From positions 12,501-76,500 of the forward strand of contig CAJNDS010002396.1 in the NCBI GenBank assembly GCA_905221605.1: 64,000 nucleotides of DNA, given 5' to 3'. The stretch comes from Symbiodinium natans. Lineage: Eukaryota; Sar; Dinophyceae; Suessiales; Symbiodiniaceae. Within the stretch, counting starts at the first letter, position 1. Every line of letters starts with the position of its first letter. Shown here piece by piece: positions 20,561 through 31,633 of the stretch. The position numbers and the translations under genes are program-made. Below the pieces are notes generated by a model. The model was given only the letters and a program-made list of their open reading frames with translations, did not search any database and was not told where the DNA came from.

Positions 20561-22009
20561 GTGCGCCCCGCCGACTTCTACAATCCTTACAGGAGCCTTG
20601 ACAAGAGTACCACTATTCATCGGAAACCCCATATATGCTTGTACGAGTTGACCACGTATCCTCGACTAAAGCCGCGGGTGCACAGGCAGTGGCTTTCCCT
20701 GAGGTGCGCCCCAAGCTCATCTTTAGGCCGGAGCCAGGCAGCTTCCTGTCCTCGTGGGAATCTAGCTTGGAAGTTCCCTAAACTCTAAACTTTAAACCCT
20801 AAACCCTAAACCTTTGTGGATCCTCAGAACCGGGGTCATACGTAAGGGCAACTAAAGGTTATACCTGGCTCATGAACCTTACGTGGCGTATTGCAGAACT
20901 GACCGTGAGCCTTCCAGAAAGCGTTTCCGACCCTGCTTAGACCCGCAGCCCTTTCAGTGAGACCCCCCCTGCTTATGCCCCTGCTTCAACCTGAATTCAA
21001 GTCATCCTTGTATCCGCAGGATTTAGGGTTAGGGGTTTTAGGTTCAGGTTTGCGGGGCTAGGGTCTAGGAGGAGACATGTCGCTTAACCTGAGCAGATCC
21101 ATCTCAGACAGGGAGCGCCTGACGAATTGGATGCTTGAAGCATCCACACTCTGGCGAGCAAATGTTTTCCGTTTCCCTCTGCCACATAGTACAAAGCACC
21201 AGTGTTCACCCGCCTATGTACCAAAAGTGGCTGCCGTGGTCACCGTCTTCGGCTTAAGGCTCAGAATCTGTTAGGCTTGAGGGTTTAGAGTGTGAGGTGC
21301 TGCCAGACCCTAAACTTACACCCGAAACCCTAACAACACGTCTGCCGTGTTAGCCTGCTGCCTCTGCACCCACAAGCTCCTCCCTAAGCCCTGAAACCTG
21401 AGCCCCACGAAGGATCCAGGGTTTTCGGGGTATCGGAGTGATGGCTTCCCCCAACCCCCCCCCTGCCCCCGAAGCCCTGAGCCCGAGCCCTCCTAAACCC
21501 TCGCAAACTCTCCCAAGCCCTGAGCCATAAAACCCTGAAACAAAGCTCGAAGCCCTGAGATGACATTTGGGGTGTAGGGTTTAGGCCCTAAACCCTAAAA
21601 CCTAAACCCTAAACCGTGCCCTAAGCCAAGGACACTGCAGAGACTACTCATTCTGAAAGCTCCCCCGCGGGGCTCTCACCCATTCTGCCAACGGTTCAGA
21701 ACGTTCAAGGATTTGTAGGGTCTTGGCGGGGTGTGGATGTGTCCTTCGGAGCTGTAGCGTTTAGGATTTCAGGATGTTGTTTTTATTTTTTATTTGTGTG
21801 TTTATGTGTGTGTTTCTTCTTTTTTTTGTTTGGGGGGGTTGTCAGGCTTTCGGCTGGACAGACCTTCCCCGATTTCGGCTTCTGTACGCTCGTGACTTCG
21901 AGTAGTTCTCGGGCCATCCACTCTTTGCCTTCAGAGAAGGCTGGCTCCTGCTTGGGGTAGCTATAGCTGGGGTTTTCAGGTAGCAAGATTTCTAACTTGT
22001 AACTCTCAG

Positions 22010-22082
22010 TCAGTGAAGGTCGTGACAGAGCAGCTGCTGGATCAGATAGCCGGCAACTACAGTCGCGAGCTAAGTCCCGCAG
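22010..22082 (+). CDS. Candidate exon, unknown product
   Basis: It lies between acceptor CTCAG and donor GTTGAG, followed by G-type repeats. One frame reads VKVVTEQLLDQIAGNYSREL; a second frame, rich in Arg/Ala/Ser, is also open. Exon identity is likely, frame is not settled. Confidence 0.45.
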
Positions 22083-22303
22083 GTTGAGGTTGGGGTCTAG
22101 GGCTGTTCTGAAGGGTCTAGGGCATTAGCAAGAATCAGGGTTTCAAATCAGGGGTTCACGGCTAGGGGTGGGGGCCAATTCGCATCATGAAGTTAGCTTT
22201 GCAACTCTTGGTGTTTCCTTGTCTTGTCGGATCGCTCAAGTTTAGCTTGTAGTATCCCTGGCTCTTGGTAGAGTAAACCCATTCAGGGTGTCAGGGCTTT
22301 GGG

Positions 22304-22405
22304 TTGGGACGTTCCCCATTATACTAACAGTCCTTCATAAGGATAACAATAGGGGGCACTTTGATCCCTATTAAGGACTGCTAGCATAAGGGGGAAGCAT
22401 CCCAA
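22304..22405. mobile_element. MITE-like inverted repeat, family A, copy 2
   Basis: TTGGGACGTTCCCCATTATA at the left and its imperfect complement ending in GCATCCCAA at the right. Inner arms contain AACAGTCCTT and AAGGACTGCT. No heptamers inside. Confidence 0.85.
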
Positions 22406-23170
22406 GTTTGGGGGGTTTGTGGTTTGGGCTGCAGGGTTCGAAGCTTTGGTGCTCCTTCTTCCACAGGCTGCTCTCATTCGCCGATCATGGGCCATGAGGA
22501 ATCAAGAGAATGACTAGCCACAAGCACCGCACCCCTCGCCTTCATCCCAACCCATCATCCCAACCCCCCAAAAAAGAAGCCAGACCTTGTGGGTCTTGAG
22601 GTTCGGTGTAGCCTCCGGTTCCCAACACATCCCTTCGACTTTTCGCCCTGGGCGCTCTAAGGAATTTACTGAGATGGGGGACCCTAAACCAGTTCCGAAC
22701 ACTCTATTTCAAACTCGAAGGGAGTAGGCTTTAGGGTTTAGGACGCCCCCTCCCCCCCCCCGGCCTCCCCTTCCCCCCCAAAAGTTGGCTCTTGGTTCAC
22801 TCTTGGTACCCTGAACTACTCGGACCAAATTCGCATTGGAGACCTGAAAGGGGCTTTTTGGTTCAGTACCCTCAACTGCAAGGAATAACAACAGAGCCCA
22901 AAAGATGCTTATACCCCCATTCTTCAGAAGACCCCAGATCTTCGGAACTTGTCAGTCCCCACACATGTTTTCGGGTCCCAGGCACGGGGTTTTTTCTCCA
23001 AGCATGGGTTTTGGGCTTACGGCCTGATGTACCGACTACCAGTTTTTGTGGCCCCCAAGCTTTTGATGTTTTATGTTGAGGCTCCAAGCTTGGACCTGCG
23101 CAGGGAAGCCCCAGAGCTTCGTTCCTAGAATCCAAGCCCAAAGCCCAAACCAGAAGACGAACCTCACGAG

Positions 23171-23221
23171 GCGCCTCCTCCCCGGACGGCGCGGTCCAGA
23201 GCCGGCTACGCCTACAGCCAG
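23171..23221 (+). CDS. Candidate exon, unknown product
   Basis: It is 51 nt from acceptor CACGAG to donor GTCGAG, reading APPPRTARSRAGYAYSQ in phase 0 at both ends. TTTTTTAGGG repeats follow immediately, as expected downstream of an exon. Confidence 0.5.
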
Positions 23222-23229
23222 GTCGAGGG

Positions 23230-23325
23230 TTAAGGGTTTTTTAGGGTTTAGGGTTTTTTAGGGTTTTTTAGGGTTTTTTAGGGTTTTTTAGGGTTTAGGG
23301 TTTTTTAGGGTTTAGAATTTAAGGT
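23230..23325 (+). repeat. TTTTTTAGGG decamer array (G-type variant)
   Basis: Six or more units of TTTTTTAGGG are mixed with TTTAGGG, which is a T-expanded form of the heptamer. Confidence 0.92.
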
Positions 23326-23407
23326 TTAGGGCTCAGGGTGGTTTTGTGCTTGTGAGGGTCCAAGTTTACAGGCCTTAGAAGCGGGATTGAGGTGTCAGAG
23401 CTACCCC

Positions 23408-23455
23408 TGAGCCTCCAGAAAACTCCAAGGAGGAGGGCGCCCAGCAAGTTGCAGG
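23408..23455 (+). CDS. Candidate exon, unknown product
   Basis: Open frame PEPPENSKEEGAQQVA in a short GC-rich island. Splice sites are ambiguous. Confidence 0.3.
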
Positions 23456-24058
23456 GTTTCCTAGTTCAAAGCCCCTAGACCCTCAACCCTACAATGATGT
23501 GGACTGGAGCCCTACGGTCTAAACCAATGAGTCTAGCGGCCACCCAGGCTCCAGTTTCCGGATCAAATCATAACATCAACACTTCTAATCGTGTAACCGG
23601 CCAATAAGAATGATGCGAAAAGGAAGTTGAGCAACAACCCAACAACCGGGAAAAAAACCAATAATAATGCACGTAGATCATGATTATGGCTGCAATCATA
23701 ATCACACGGCAGCTGGCCGAAAGTTCCTCGGTCTAAAGATTGCGAACTCTGGACGCCCCTCATACTCCTCCATGAAAGTCTGTGGAGCATCTTTCGCGGG
23801 AAACTTCACCGTCTAGTCTAGTTGGATTTCTGGTGGAGTAGTTCCTCAGCAATCCAGGCTCTCTGATTGACCCCGCATCCTCCATTCATGTCTGCGCGCC
23901 TTGTGGCTCTAAACTACTTGCCTACCACAACCCTGGACCCTAAACCCTAGACGCCAAGCCCTAGACCCTAAGCCCAATAGACCTTCAACCGACCCTAAAC
24001 GCTAGACCCCAAACCCCAGAGACCCCAACCCCCTCCTACGCCCGTGAACGACCACGAG

Positions 24059-24110
24059 GTGGTACCTGGTGGCATTCCGCTTACCGCTCGGCCGAAGAGA
24101 AGCTCCGTAG
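24059..24110 (+). CDS. Candidate exon, three open frames
   Basis: Acceptor CACGAG and donor GTCTCC, about 51 nt, with C-type repeats before and G-type after. Readings include VVPGGIPLTARPKRSSV and GTWWHSAYRSAEEKLR; the correct frame cannot be chosen. Confidence 0.42.
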
Positions 24111-24477
24111 GTCTCCTCAGTTGGTTCGGGTTTCTTTGGGGGCTGATAAGGGACCTAGGGTTTATGCGGCTTAGGGCAACCTAGTCCCTAATCCCTAGAT
24201 GCTTGATCCTGGGGATTGCGCAGCTTCCATTTTTCTGTGATATCCGAACTTGGGGAAGGCACAACGAATCTTACGTTGAAAAATCCGCTCGCGTAGTAAA
24301 AGAGAGTTTGAACCCTCGACCTTGCAGGCGCTTGGTTGTTCAATGTTATTGTTGAAAGATTTCATGATCACTGCTCCAACCTGGCAAAGAATTTAGTAAG
24401 GTTGGCACTTGTGAACACGCAGAACTCGCGTATGTTGTAAAACTCGCCACGACGGCCTTGGACTTCAGTCTCTCTGT

Positions 24478-24570
24478 AGCCCTAAACCCTAAACCCTAAA
24501 CCCTAAACCCTAAACCCTAAACCCTAAACCCTAAACCCCAAACCCCAAACCCTAAACCCTAAACCCTAAT
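24478..24570 (+). repeat. CCCTAAA array (C-type)
   Basis: About thirteen heptamers with two CCCCAAA variants. Confidence 0.95.
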
Positions 24571-24715
24571 GAGCCTACAGTGGCAATAATTAGGTGATTC
24601 TGCATCCTGGGTCTCGGTATGCAGCATGCGGCTTCAGGAATGCACTCCATGGCTGGGCATAGCCCGAACACTTAGACCCTAAATAACCCCAAATTCTGCA
24701 AACAATCCAATAAAC

Positions 24716-24778
24716 TTGGGATGTCCCCCCTCATACTATCCCTACTAAGGACTGTTAGCATAAGGAGGAACGTCCCAG
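24716..24778. mobile_element. MITE-like family A, internally deleted copy 3
   Basis: Both ends (TTGGGATGTCCCCCCTCATA and the complementary GGAACGTCCCA) are present but the centre is missing, leaving about 63 bp. Confidence 0.75.
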
Positions 24779-24851
24779 CAATAAACCCTCAGCCTTAAAT
24801 GTAATCCCCAAATGTTGAACACTTTTTGTCCTAAACTCTTCTGCCACAAAG

Positions 24852-24930
24852 GCATCCGTGCGACGAACGGCCAGTCGCCGAAGGAGCGCGCAACCCAGCA
24901 GAGTCGGGAGAAGGACACCAAGGCAGATGT
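24852..24930 (+). CDS. Candidate exon, unknown product
   Basis: After acceptor CAAAG one frame reads GIRATNGQSPKERATQQSRE and continues with Lys/Asp; a basic frame is also open. G-type repeats follow. Confidence 0.4.
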
Positions 24931-25109
24931 TCGGGGTTTAGGGGTTTTGAAGGGTTAGATGAGTTTGCGGACGTAGGGCTAGAGTTTATGGGTTTTGATT
25001 TCGGGGTCTTGGCGTTTAGGTTGTTTTCTATTTTTTTTTGCCGGGGGGGGGGGGGGGCAAGAAGGTCATGGCGGGTGCCTGTGCTGTTTTGTTTCGTGTC
25101 ATCGTGCAG

Positions 25110-25128
25110 CCGCGTGTGGCTGTGGCAA
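25110..25128 (+). CDS. Candidate 19 nt micro-exon
   Basis: It lies between acceptor GTGCAG and donor GTAAGT, the best match to a canonical GT donor in the window. TTTAGGG follows 13 nt downstream. Confidence 0.35.
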
Positions 25129-25276
25129 GTAAGTCGTGTGGGTTTAGGGCCGAGGACTGTTTAGGGCTTAGGGCTTAGGAAAGCTTGCTTAGGAAAGGTT
25201 AGGGCTTAGGAAAGCTTAGGGTGTCGGGTTTAGGGCTCTGAGGAGCTCAGTAATAGGGACCTCGGGATCCGAGAGT

Positions 25277-25370
25277 ATGGGATGTTCTTATATTCACTAG
25301 TTAAAAGACCCCCTATAAGAATCCCTATTAAGGGATGTTTGTCTCAAGGGGACATCCCAAAATTCCTCAA
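25277..25370. mobile_element. MITE-like family A, diverged copy 4
   Basis: Ends TGGGATGTTC and GGACATCCCA with a central CCTATTAAGG arm. The internal left arm is diverged. Confidence 0.65.
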
Positions 25371-26626
25371 TTCAAAAGGCAAGCAGAGTCATCGGTTGGC
25401 CCACTTCGCGCTTGCCCCAAATCCTGGAACTCTGAAAGACTTCGGACCCCTCCCCCCGCACCCTCTCTCGGGTTCAGGTGATTGGTGGAAGTAGCTGCCT
25501 TGCAACATCGGGTGGCGCTTCATCCCGATCTTTTTCCGGGGTTCAGCCGTTCAACCGTTCAAACCGTTCAACCCTGGACCCTGCACTCTATAAAGCCAAA
25601 ACCTCTGGACTCAAACCCCCTTGAAATCCCTAGGCCCCTAAACCCCTCCTGGCCCCGTAAACACTTGAATCCCGCAAAGCCCCCCAAGCCCTGCGCTCTC
25701 GTGAAGCCGCGACAGCCCAAGGTCCCCCAAGTACCGGAGCTTTGTGAAGGCATACAAAGACTCGGCGTCGGGCGCCTCGTTTGGCTGTGCGAGTGTTTGT
25801 GTCGTGTATTGTTGTTTTTCTTCTGGTTTTAGGGTTTTAGAATGTAGGGTCTTAGGGTTTAGGATTTCAGGGTTTTAAGGTCTGGGATTTTAGGGTTTAG
25901 AGTTGGAGGGTTGAAGGGTTCAGGAAGTCTAGGGCTTGGGGCTGAGGATGTGAGCTAGGTCCTACGTTTTGTTCTTGGAAGGTTCGCAGGCATTCTAGGG
26001 GTTTGGCAGGGTTGGGGGCCCAAGGATTTGAGAGGCTTTTGGGTTACAGGCACGTAGTGAGCATCGTTGTGAAAGCCTTGATTAGGGGGCTTGTAACCCC
26101 GCTTCTAACTGCCACGATTGGTGCTGGGCCTAGGGCTCCGTTTTCATTTCCGGGGGTTGGGGCTTTCAGGATTTAGGGTTTTTGGGTTTAGGGTGCTGGG
26201 CTTAGGGCCAGGGTTTGGGGCTTCAGGGTTGTGAGCATTCTTAGGGATCTAAGGGGCAATGCACCCTAAACCCTAAAGATCCCGAAGCCCCAAACCCTAA
26301 AGTTAAAAACCCCAAATTTGAGGAGGTTCATGGAATAGTGGTAAGCAGGGTCGCAAGCCCCTCTCAGGTTAGGACCAGTTGCAGCTACAGCTACCCTACC
26401 CATAACCCGAGATTGGCTTAGGGTTTTTCAGGCCTCGAGAACTTTACATAATGTAGGATCGATGTGCAGATTCAGGGCACATGGCTTGGGTTAGTTGCAG
26501 CAGTGGCCACGACTTCAAGATGCGCAGTGGACAGTAGATACGCATAGTTGCTATCTCTGTAAACTTGTGGTGGATCGTGTCGATGTTTAGCAACACTCGG
26601 TGTGCGGATTGTTTGTGCAGACGGCC
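25371..26626. other. Spacer before the MATH-BTB gene
   Basis: Degenerate G-type repeats at 25830-26240 and a short C-type block at 26265-26300. I see no supported exon. The open frames at 25482-25832 (+) and 25568-25753 (-) overlap in opposite strands and lack motifs. Confidence 0.4.
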
Positions 26627-26629
26627 ATG
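26619..26629 (+). promoter_or_regulatory. Possible trans-splice acceptor and start codon of MATH-BTB gene
   Basis: TTTGTGCAG precedes ACGGCCATGG, whose ATG lies in a good initiation context. Dinoflagellate mRNAs receive a spliced leader at an AG. The site is inferred, and the leader itself is not encoded here. Confidence 0.35.
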
Positions 26630-28225
26630 GCCACGCCGGCCTGTGCACCTGAAGGCTCAGGCGGCCCGGAGGCTGCCAGCAGTTCGACAAACTATGTGCG
26701 GTCAGAAGAGGTGGGCTTGTCTTCGAAATCTGGCTTCCATCATGCGCACCCGAAGCACCCTAAACCCTGTAAGACCTGAAGCCCGGTTCCGGTCGCGCTA
26801 GCGCTGTTCCGCCTTGGCCGGCTCGAACGCAGCTTCCCAGGGCGCGTTTGGACTTCACGCAGTTCGGTTCCTGTCTGCTGAGCATACAAAAGTGCTTCAC
26901 GAAGGCATAATTGCGCAGGTGCCTGAAATTGACTAGAGTGGTCTGCATCAGCGGTGTTGGGGGCGTAGCGTGCTGGACTTTTGCAGAGTCAGAGCCGCGA
27001 CGACGCCCACTCTCACATTCCAGGAAGGGAGCATAGCAATCTTACAACCCACCCAGCGTGGTGGAAGGGGAGTATACAGTATTTGGTGGGCAATGAAGAT
27101 CTTTCTCCTCTAAGGAGGTCTTATTTGTCTGGCCGGTTTACTCTAAATCGCCTGGCCTTTCTGCTCGGCTCAGGAAGGAGCATCCCAGAATCCCAAGTTC
27201 GGTGTGCGCAGGTGGAGCTGACGATTCCACATCCAGGTGATTTCAGGCCAAAGCAGGAGGTGTGCTCACGCTCGGCAGGCCCCCGGTCGAAGCCTCGTCT
27301 TTATCTCAGGGTTTATCCGGCAGGGAAGGAGATGCAAACAGGCTCCGTATCTGCCTTCGTCGGTTTCACGTTTCCTCACGATTGCAGGGTGCTGAAGGAT
27401 GTTACGTACAAGATCGTTCTGCTCAACAAGACTGAGGCGAATTGGAAGCGCGTGGGCGGTACAAGCTCATTCTACAAGAGCCCTGCTCCTGGTTCAGGTC
27501 AAGGCCACGAGTGGGGGACCCTGGCTATTGTGAAGGTTTCGGACATGTTGTTGCCCGAAGCAGGTTGGCTGAATGATCAAGGGGAGCTGCAGTTCCGAGC
27601 CACCGCCACCATCCCACTGGAAGCCTCGGCTCCATGCCCGGCATTCTGTGCACAGCTGGACCTAAGCCAAGACCTGGCTCCAGTAACCTTTCATTTGCCC
27701 GACGGCCCGCCCTTGATCTTCGACAAGCGCTTGTTGGTGGCACGCTCCGAGTACTTCAAAGAGATGCTTTCAGAGGACAAGTGGAAGGAAAGTCGCACCA
27801 ATGAAATTGACCTTACTAAGAACAGCGAGGCCAGCCATGCGGCGTTTGGTGGAGTGCTGCGCTTCCTCCTCGGAGGGCTTTTCCAGTCCCAAGGAAACAT
27901 GGACTATGCATTCTCCGTCCGCCGGCTCGCCGACCAATACCGCCTCACAGAGCTTGTGCAGCAGGTGGACATTGACTTGGAGCGAATATTGTCCGAAGGT
28001 AATGCTCTCCAGTTGTTGGGCCAAACAGTGGGCAGCGGTGGGTTTCTGGAGTCTGCTTGCCTAGACATGCTTAAAGAGAACGAGTGCGAACTTCTCAAGC
28101 TGCAGAAGCACAAGATCGCGCAGATCATGCGCGAGAACCCTCTTCTGGCTGAGAAGCTGATGGAGCTGCTCTTAGACGTAGCAGATACGGCTCGGGCCCA
28201 GAAGCGGACGCGAGTAAGCCGTTAA
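26627..28225 (+). CDS. MATH-BTB domain protein (SPOP/BPM-like), two exons
   Basis: Likely a substrate adaptor of a Cullin-3 ubiquitin ligase, from family knowledge: MATH binds the substrate and BTB binds Cullin-3 and dimerises. Exons: 26627-26695 and 27212-28225, with a GT donor (GTGCGG) and acceptor GCGCAG, phase 0, giving 360 aa plus TAA stop. This is close to human SPOP length. The MATH domain covers about residues 22-165; its recognisable strand is RLYLRVYPAGKE followed by SVSAFVGFTF. The BTB domain starts near residue 174 (LAPVTFHLPDGPPLIFDKRL, then LVARSEYFKEML). A helical C-terminal tail with LLKLQKHKIAQIM and a basic end follows. The second exon is open for 77 codons upstream of the acceptor, so a single-exon start at 26981 is an alternative, but those residues do not look like protein. 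An AG at 26619-26620, six bases before the ATG, could be the spliced-leader acceptor. Confidence 0.85.
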
Positions 28226-29600
28226 TTCTTGAACGGTTTTGTGACAAGAGAAGCTCACTTCTGAATCCTTGGGCCAAACGCGCCACGAAGCGTAAATCCG
28301 CGTTGGAGCCGTCTGGACTTAGGCTTCAGGGCTTTGGGTTCACAGTTTTGGTTTCCGGCATCTGCCCGGGCTTTGCGCAAAGACAGCCGCGAGCGAGGTT
28401 TGAGGAGATCCCGCCAGACCGATCTCTGGACAGCGTGGAGCTCAGGGGCATCTTTATTGGCAAAGTCTGCGGCTTCAGCGTTTTGGGTCAAGGGGCGAGA
28501 AGATAGGCTAAGTCAGGCGACTCGTGTAAGCCTCGCGGGGTGGGTTTCTTGGGGTTTGGGTTCGGATTCAGGATTCAGTTTCGGCGGCTTGCAGAGCTGT
28601 AGGGCGTACGGTTCAAGATTTCTGGCTGGGCTACGTTTCAGGTTTGGGTGTCAAGTTGGATTCCAGACGCCAAGCTTAAAACCAAGCTCAACACTGCCCC
28701 TATGGATGCTTCTGTTTTGCGTGCATGCGGATTTGGTAGCTTGGTGGTCTGAACCCCTGCACTCCAAACCCTAAACAGCATGAGGCTTGGCCGGCGACTT
28801 CGAGACAATTTGCGCCCGGAGCCCACGTCTTCGCACACAGCTCTTTCGTGACAGGGTCGGCAGCGTGCAGTCGGGGTTATTCAGGTCGTTAGTGTTGTTG
28901 GGGTTGTTAGGCAATGTTGGATTATCAGGGTTGTTAGGTTCTTAGTTATAAAGCTTATTGGGTTCTTCTAGCAGTCTGTTGAAGGGCAGCTAGGGTTAGT
29001 AGGGCCAGTAGGGTTACTGGAGCTGGGTTGTTAGGGTTATTGGGTTATTCCGTTGCAGAAGGTTCCCCATGCACCGAGGTGTGGGAGCTTGCAGAAGCCA
29101 GCCCCTGAGTGTGGTCTTTTCTTGTGGGCGACCACGCCATTTTGATGTTGCTGCTGTATCTCAGCTGTGCATGCCTGAAGCCTTAAGACTTTACCCTAAG
29201 ACCTCCCTCAGTCCACAGACGCCCATGCTCCCATACCACACAAACAATTGAAAGTCGCGTCTAACCCCCACACAAACACGCTTCAAGTTCCGAAAGCTCC
29301 AAGAGCAAAATGTCCAGCATTCTGGTCATTTCCCATAGGGTTCTAGCCTGATATTTTGACGATTCTGGCGCAATGGGAACGATTCTTTAGTACTTAACTC
29401 CAAGGCCCAAGAACTTGACCCTAGAAGTGTACAACCCCACAACCCGACCAAAACATCGTAACGTCCAATACTCCGGCCCCCCCCCCCCCCCCCCCCACGG
29501 CCCTCACGACCCATACCCAGCTGAAAAAAACAACCGCCCCTAAACCCAAAGCCCTCGAAGCCCTCGAAGCCCTCTAAGCACCCTAAAGAGCACCCCAACT
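28226..29600. other. MATH-BTB downstream region, repeat-poor
   Basis: It has almost no heptamer arrays. 28861-29055 contains degenerate GGTTGTTAGG-like pentamer/hexamer repeats. Open frames at 28255-28774 occur on both strands without motifs; part may be 3' UTR. A C18-20 run lies at about 29477-29496. Confidence 0.4.
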
Positions 29601-29699
29601 CGGGATGTTCCCCCTTCTACTGGCAGTCCTCAATAGGGATCAGGGAACCCCTCATTATCATCCCTATTAAGAACTGTTAGTACAAGGGGGACATCCCAG
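29601..29699. mobile_element. MITE-like inverted repeat, family A, copy 5
   Basis: GGGATGTTCCCCCTTCTACT at the left, and AAGAACTGTTAGTACAAGGG then GGACATCCCA at the right. A CCCTAAA array begins immediately after its right end. Confidence 0.85.
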
Positions 29700-29807
29700 C
29701 CCTAAACCCTAAACCCTGAACCCTAAACCCTAAACCCTAAACACCCTACACACCTTGAACGCCCTAAACACCCTAGACGCCCACCATCTTTCAGCACAGC
29801 AGCCAAG

Positions 29808-29868
29808 GCCCTGGGCACCTGGGAGGCCAGCGGCCCCGGGCCCTCCGAGGCCGCGCTCTCGCTGCGCT
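29808..29868 (+). CDS. Candidate exon at start of the long 3' gene series
   Basis: Acceptor GCCAAG, donor GTGAGC, reading ALGTWEASGPGPSEAALSLR. C-type repeats lie before (29698-29745) and G-type after (29914-30000). No domain recognised. Confidence 0.5.
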
Positions 29869-30001
29869 GTGAGCCTTTTTCTCAGCTTTCGCATGTCTCA
29901 GGCTCCAAGTATTGGGTTTAGGGTTCAGGGTTCAGGGTTCAGGGTTTAGGGTTTAGGGTTTAGGGTTTAGAGTTTAGGGTTTCGGGTTTAGGGTTTAGGG
30001 T

Positions 30002-30185
30002 ATAACCCTTATATACACTATACATAATAAGGGCGCCCATACTTCGGCTCCCTCTAGAAACAAGGTTAAGGGGAATGAAGTGCACCTTGTAACGACATCC
30101 CCACAAATTATCTTTTGAGTGAGTAGATGGAGTACCGCATTCTCTCATTCCCTACTAAGAACCGTTTAATGTATATAGGGTTTAG
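30002..30185. mobile_element. Possible MITE-like element with AT-rich termini
   Basis: ACCCTTATATACACTATACATAATAAGG near the left and GTTTAATGTATATAGGGT at the right are imperfect inverted copies. A single copy in the window and poor symmetry make this tentative. Confidence 0.35.
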
Positions 30186-30623
30186 GGTCTAGGATTTGGC
30201 ATGCTTGCAGCTTTCGTTGTTGTAGCTGCTTCAGGGCAGGGGCTTGAGGCAATTCGGGGGCAGGGCAGCAGTGAGTCGTGAACCTTCAACCCGCCTAAGG
30301 CGGAAGCTTCCAGAATGAAGTGCCAGGAAGCCCCGCGAGTCTCGTGCCATCGAATTTTCAGTCCGCGTGGCGATAGCAAGATATTGCCGCGTTGAGGGCG
30401 CGGGTCCACAACGTGAATTGCCCCTCTGGACAGAGTCCAGAGTCTACAGATTCCGCACACTGCCCGAACTCGATCCAGCCTTAATCCTATTCTACCAAAT
30501 CAAAGGCCTCTTGCGTTTTGTTTGTCTGGGGCTGTGCTAGGCCAAGGACCGCTAAACCTGTCTAAGCTCCCCCCCCCCATAAAGCCCTTCAAAAACCCAG
30601 ACCCTAAACCTTTCCCGGCCGAG

Positions 30624-30690
30624 GCACTGGAGTTGGAAATGCAGCCACCCGGCTGCGCCCATGGTCCTCCGCCCCAGCGAAGATGGCAGG
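30624..30690 (+). CDS. Candidate exon, unknown product
   Basis: GC-rich island after a CCGAG acceptor. All three frames are partly open, so the product cannot be read safely. It lies just upstream of an inverted-repeat element. Confidence 0.35.
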
Positions 30691-30702
30691 AGCCTACTTA
30701 AA

Positions 30703-30815
30703 GGATCAGGGGACTTGGCAAGTAGGGTTATAATAAAGGCAACTATAGGTACAATTACTTATAGCCCCAATCATGTAGGGTACTTATAACCCTCCTTACT
30801 AAGTCCCCTGATCCT
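30703..30815. mobile_element. MITE-like inverted repeat, family C
   Basis: AGGATCAGGGGACTT at the left pairs with AAGTCCCCTGATCCT at the right. The inner arms GGGTTATAA and TTATAACCC also pair, giving an element of about 112 bp with an AT-rich loop. Confidence 0.85.
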
Positions 30816-30861
30816 CCAAGAAGGGGGCACGATGGGGTCGGGGGTCGGGGTCGCGTCAATC

Positions 30862-30936
30862 GACCCCCTTATACTAACACCTTAGTAGGGACTACAGTAT
30901 CCCCTTTTATCATCCCGATTAAGGACTGTTAGTATA
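30862..30936. mobile_element. MITE-like family A, truncated copy 6
   Basis: Inner arms CCCCCTTATACTAACA and AAGGACTGTTAGTATAAG are present. The outer TTGGGATG ends are missing. Confidence 0.65.
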
Positions 30937-31530
30937 AGCAAAGCCCTAAAGCCTATTCAAACCCCAAATCTTAGTGATGGTGGGATGTTTAGGTTTGCAG
31001 CCTGGGGCTTTGAGTTTTTTGAGCTTAGGGGTGCATGGGGTTTGGAAGGTTGCCGGCCAAGATGTGGCTGAATGGATGACTGCGTTGGACCCCCTCCCCC
31101 CCCCCCCCCCCCCCCCCCCTCCACATGAAGAGATTGAGCGTGCTGGATGTCTTATATTTACGAACTTGAAGGGCTGGAGTTCTGACCCTCGACTTCTCCA
31201 ATTCATTCTTGCTCTCACTTTTCGCCTGTCCGGCCTGGTGGTCCTCAGGGTGTTCCTTTCATAGCCCAATGATTTCTGAAACCTGTCTGTGCTGTCACGG
31301 TGCTTTTTTGTAAGGGCCTTTAAGCTGGAGGTCTTCTTCGGGTACAAGGGGGCAGCAAGGGTTCAGGGCATGTAAGATCTTTAGGGGTCTTCCTGAACCC
31401 TAAACCCTAAACCCTAAACTTGCAAACCCTAAACCCCAAACCCTAAACCCTGAACCCCAAACCCCTAACCCTGAACCCCAAACCCCAAACCCCAAACCCT
31501 AAACCCTAAACCCTGAACCATCGGCGGCAG

Positions 31531-31608
31531 GAGGGAGCTGGACCAGGTGGTGGAGGCGGAGCAGCTGCAGCTCTGTTACGCCCTCCGCCGCGACGCCGCG
31601 GGCGCCAG
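31531..31608 (+). CDS. Exon of the long 3' gene series: charged helix
   Basis: Acceptor GGCAG and a GC donor, phase 2 at both ends, reading RELDQVVEAEQLQLCYALRR and then DAAGAR. The heptad-like pattern suggests a coiled coil. It joins in frame to the exon at 32592. Confidence 0.65.
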
Positions 31609-31633
31609 GCAGTTGAGAACTTGGGGTGTTCAT

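Noticed and set aside
26981-27211. First 77 codons of the long open frame of the MATH-BTB gene
   Set aside because: The residues are not MATH-like, and a phase-compatible GT-AG intron joins a better N-terminal exon to position 27212. Kept only as an alternative.
29137-29160. Spliced-leader relic (GCCATTTTG)
   Set aside because: Only nine bases match the known dinoflagellate leader as I remember it, and it is not next to a coding start. Probably chance.
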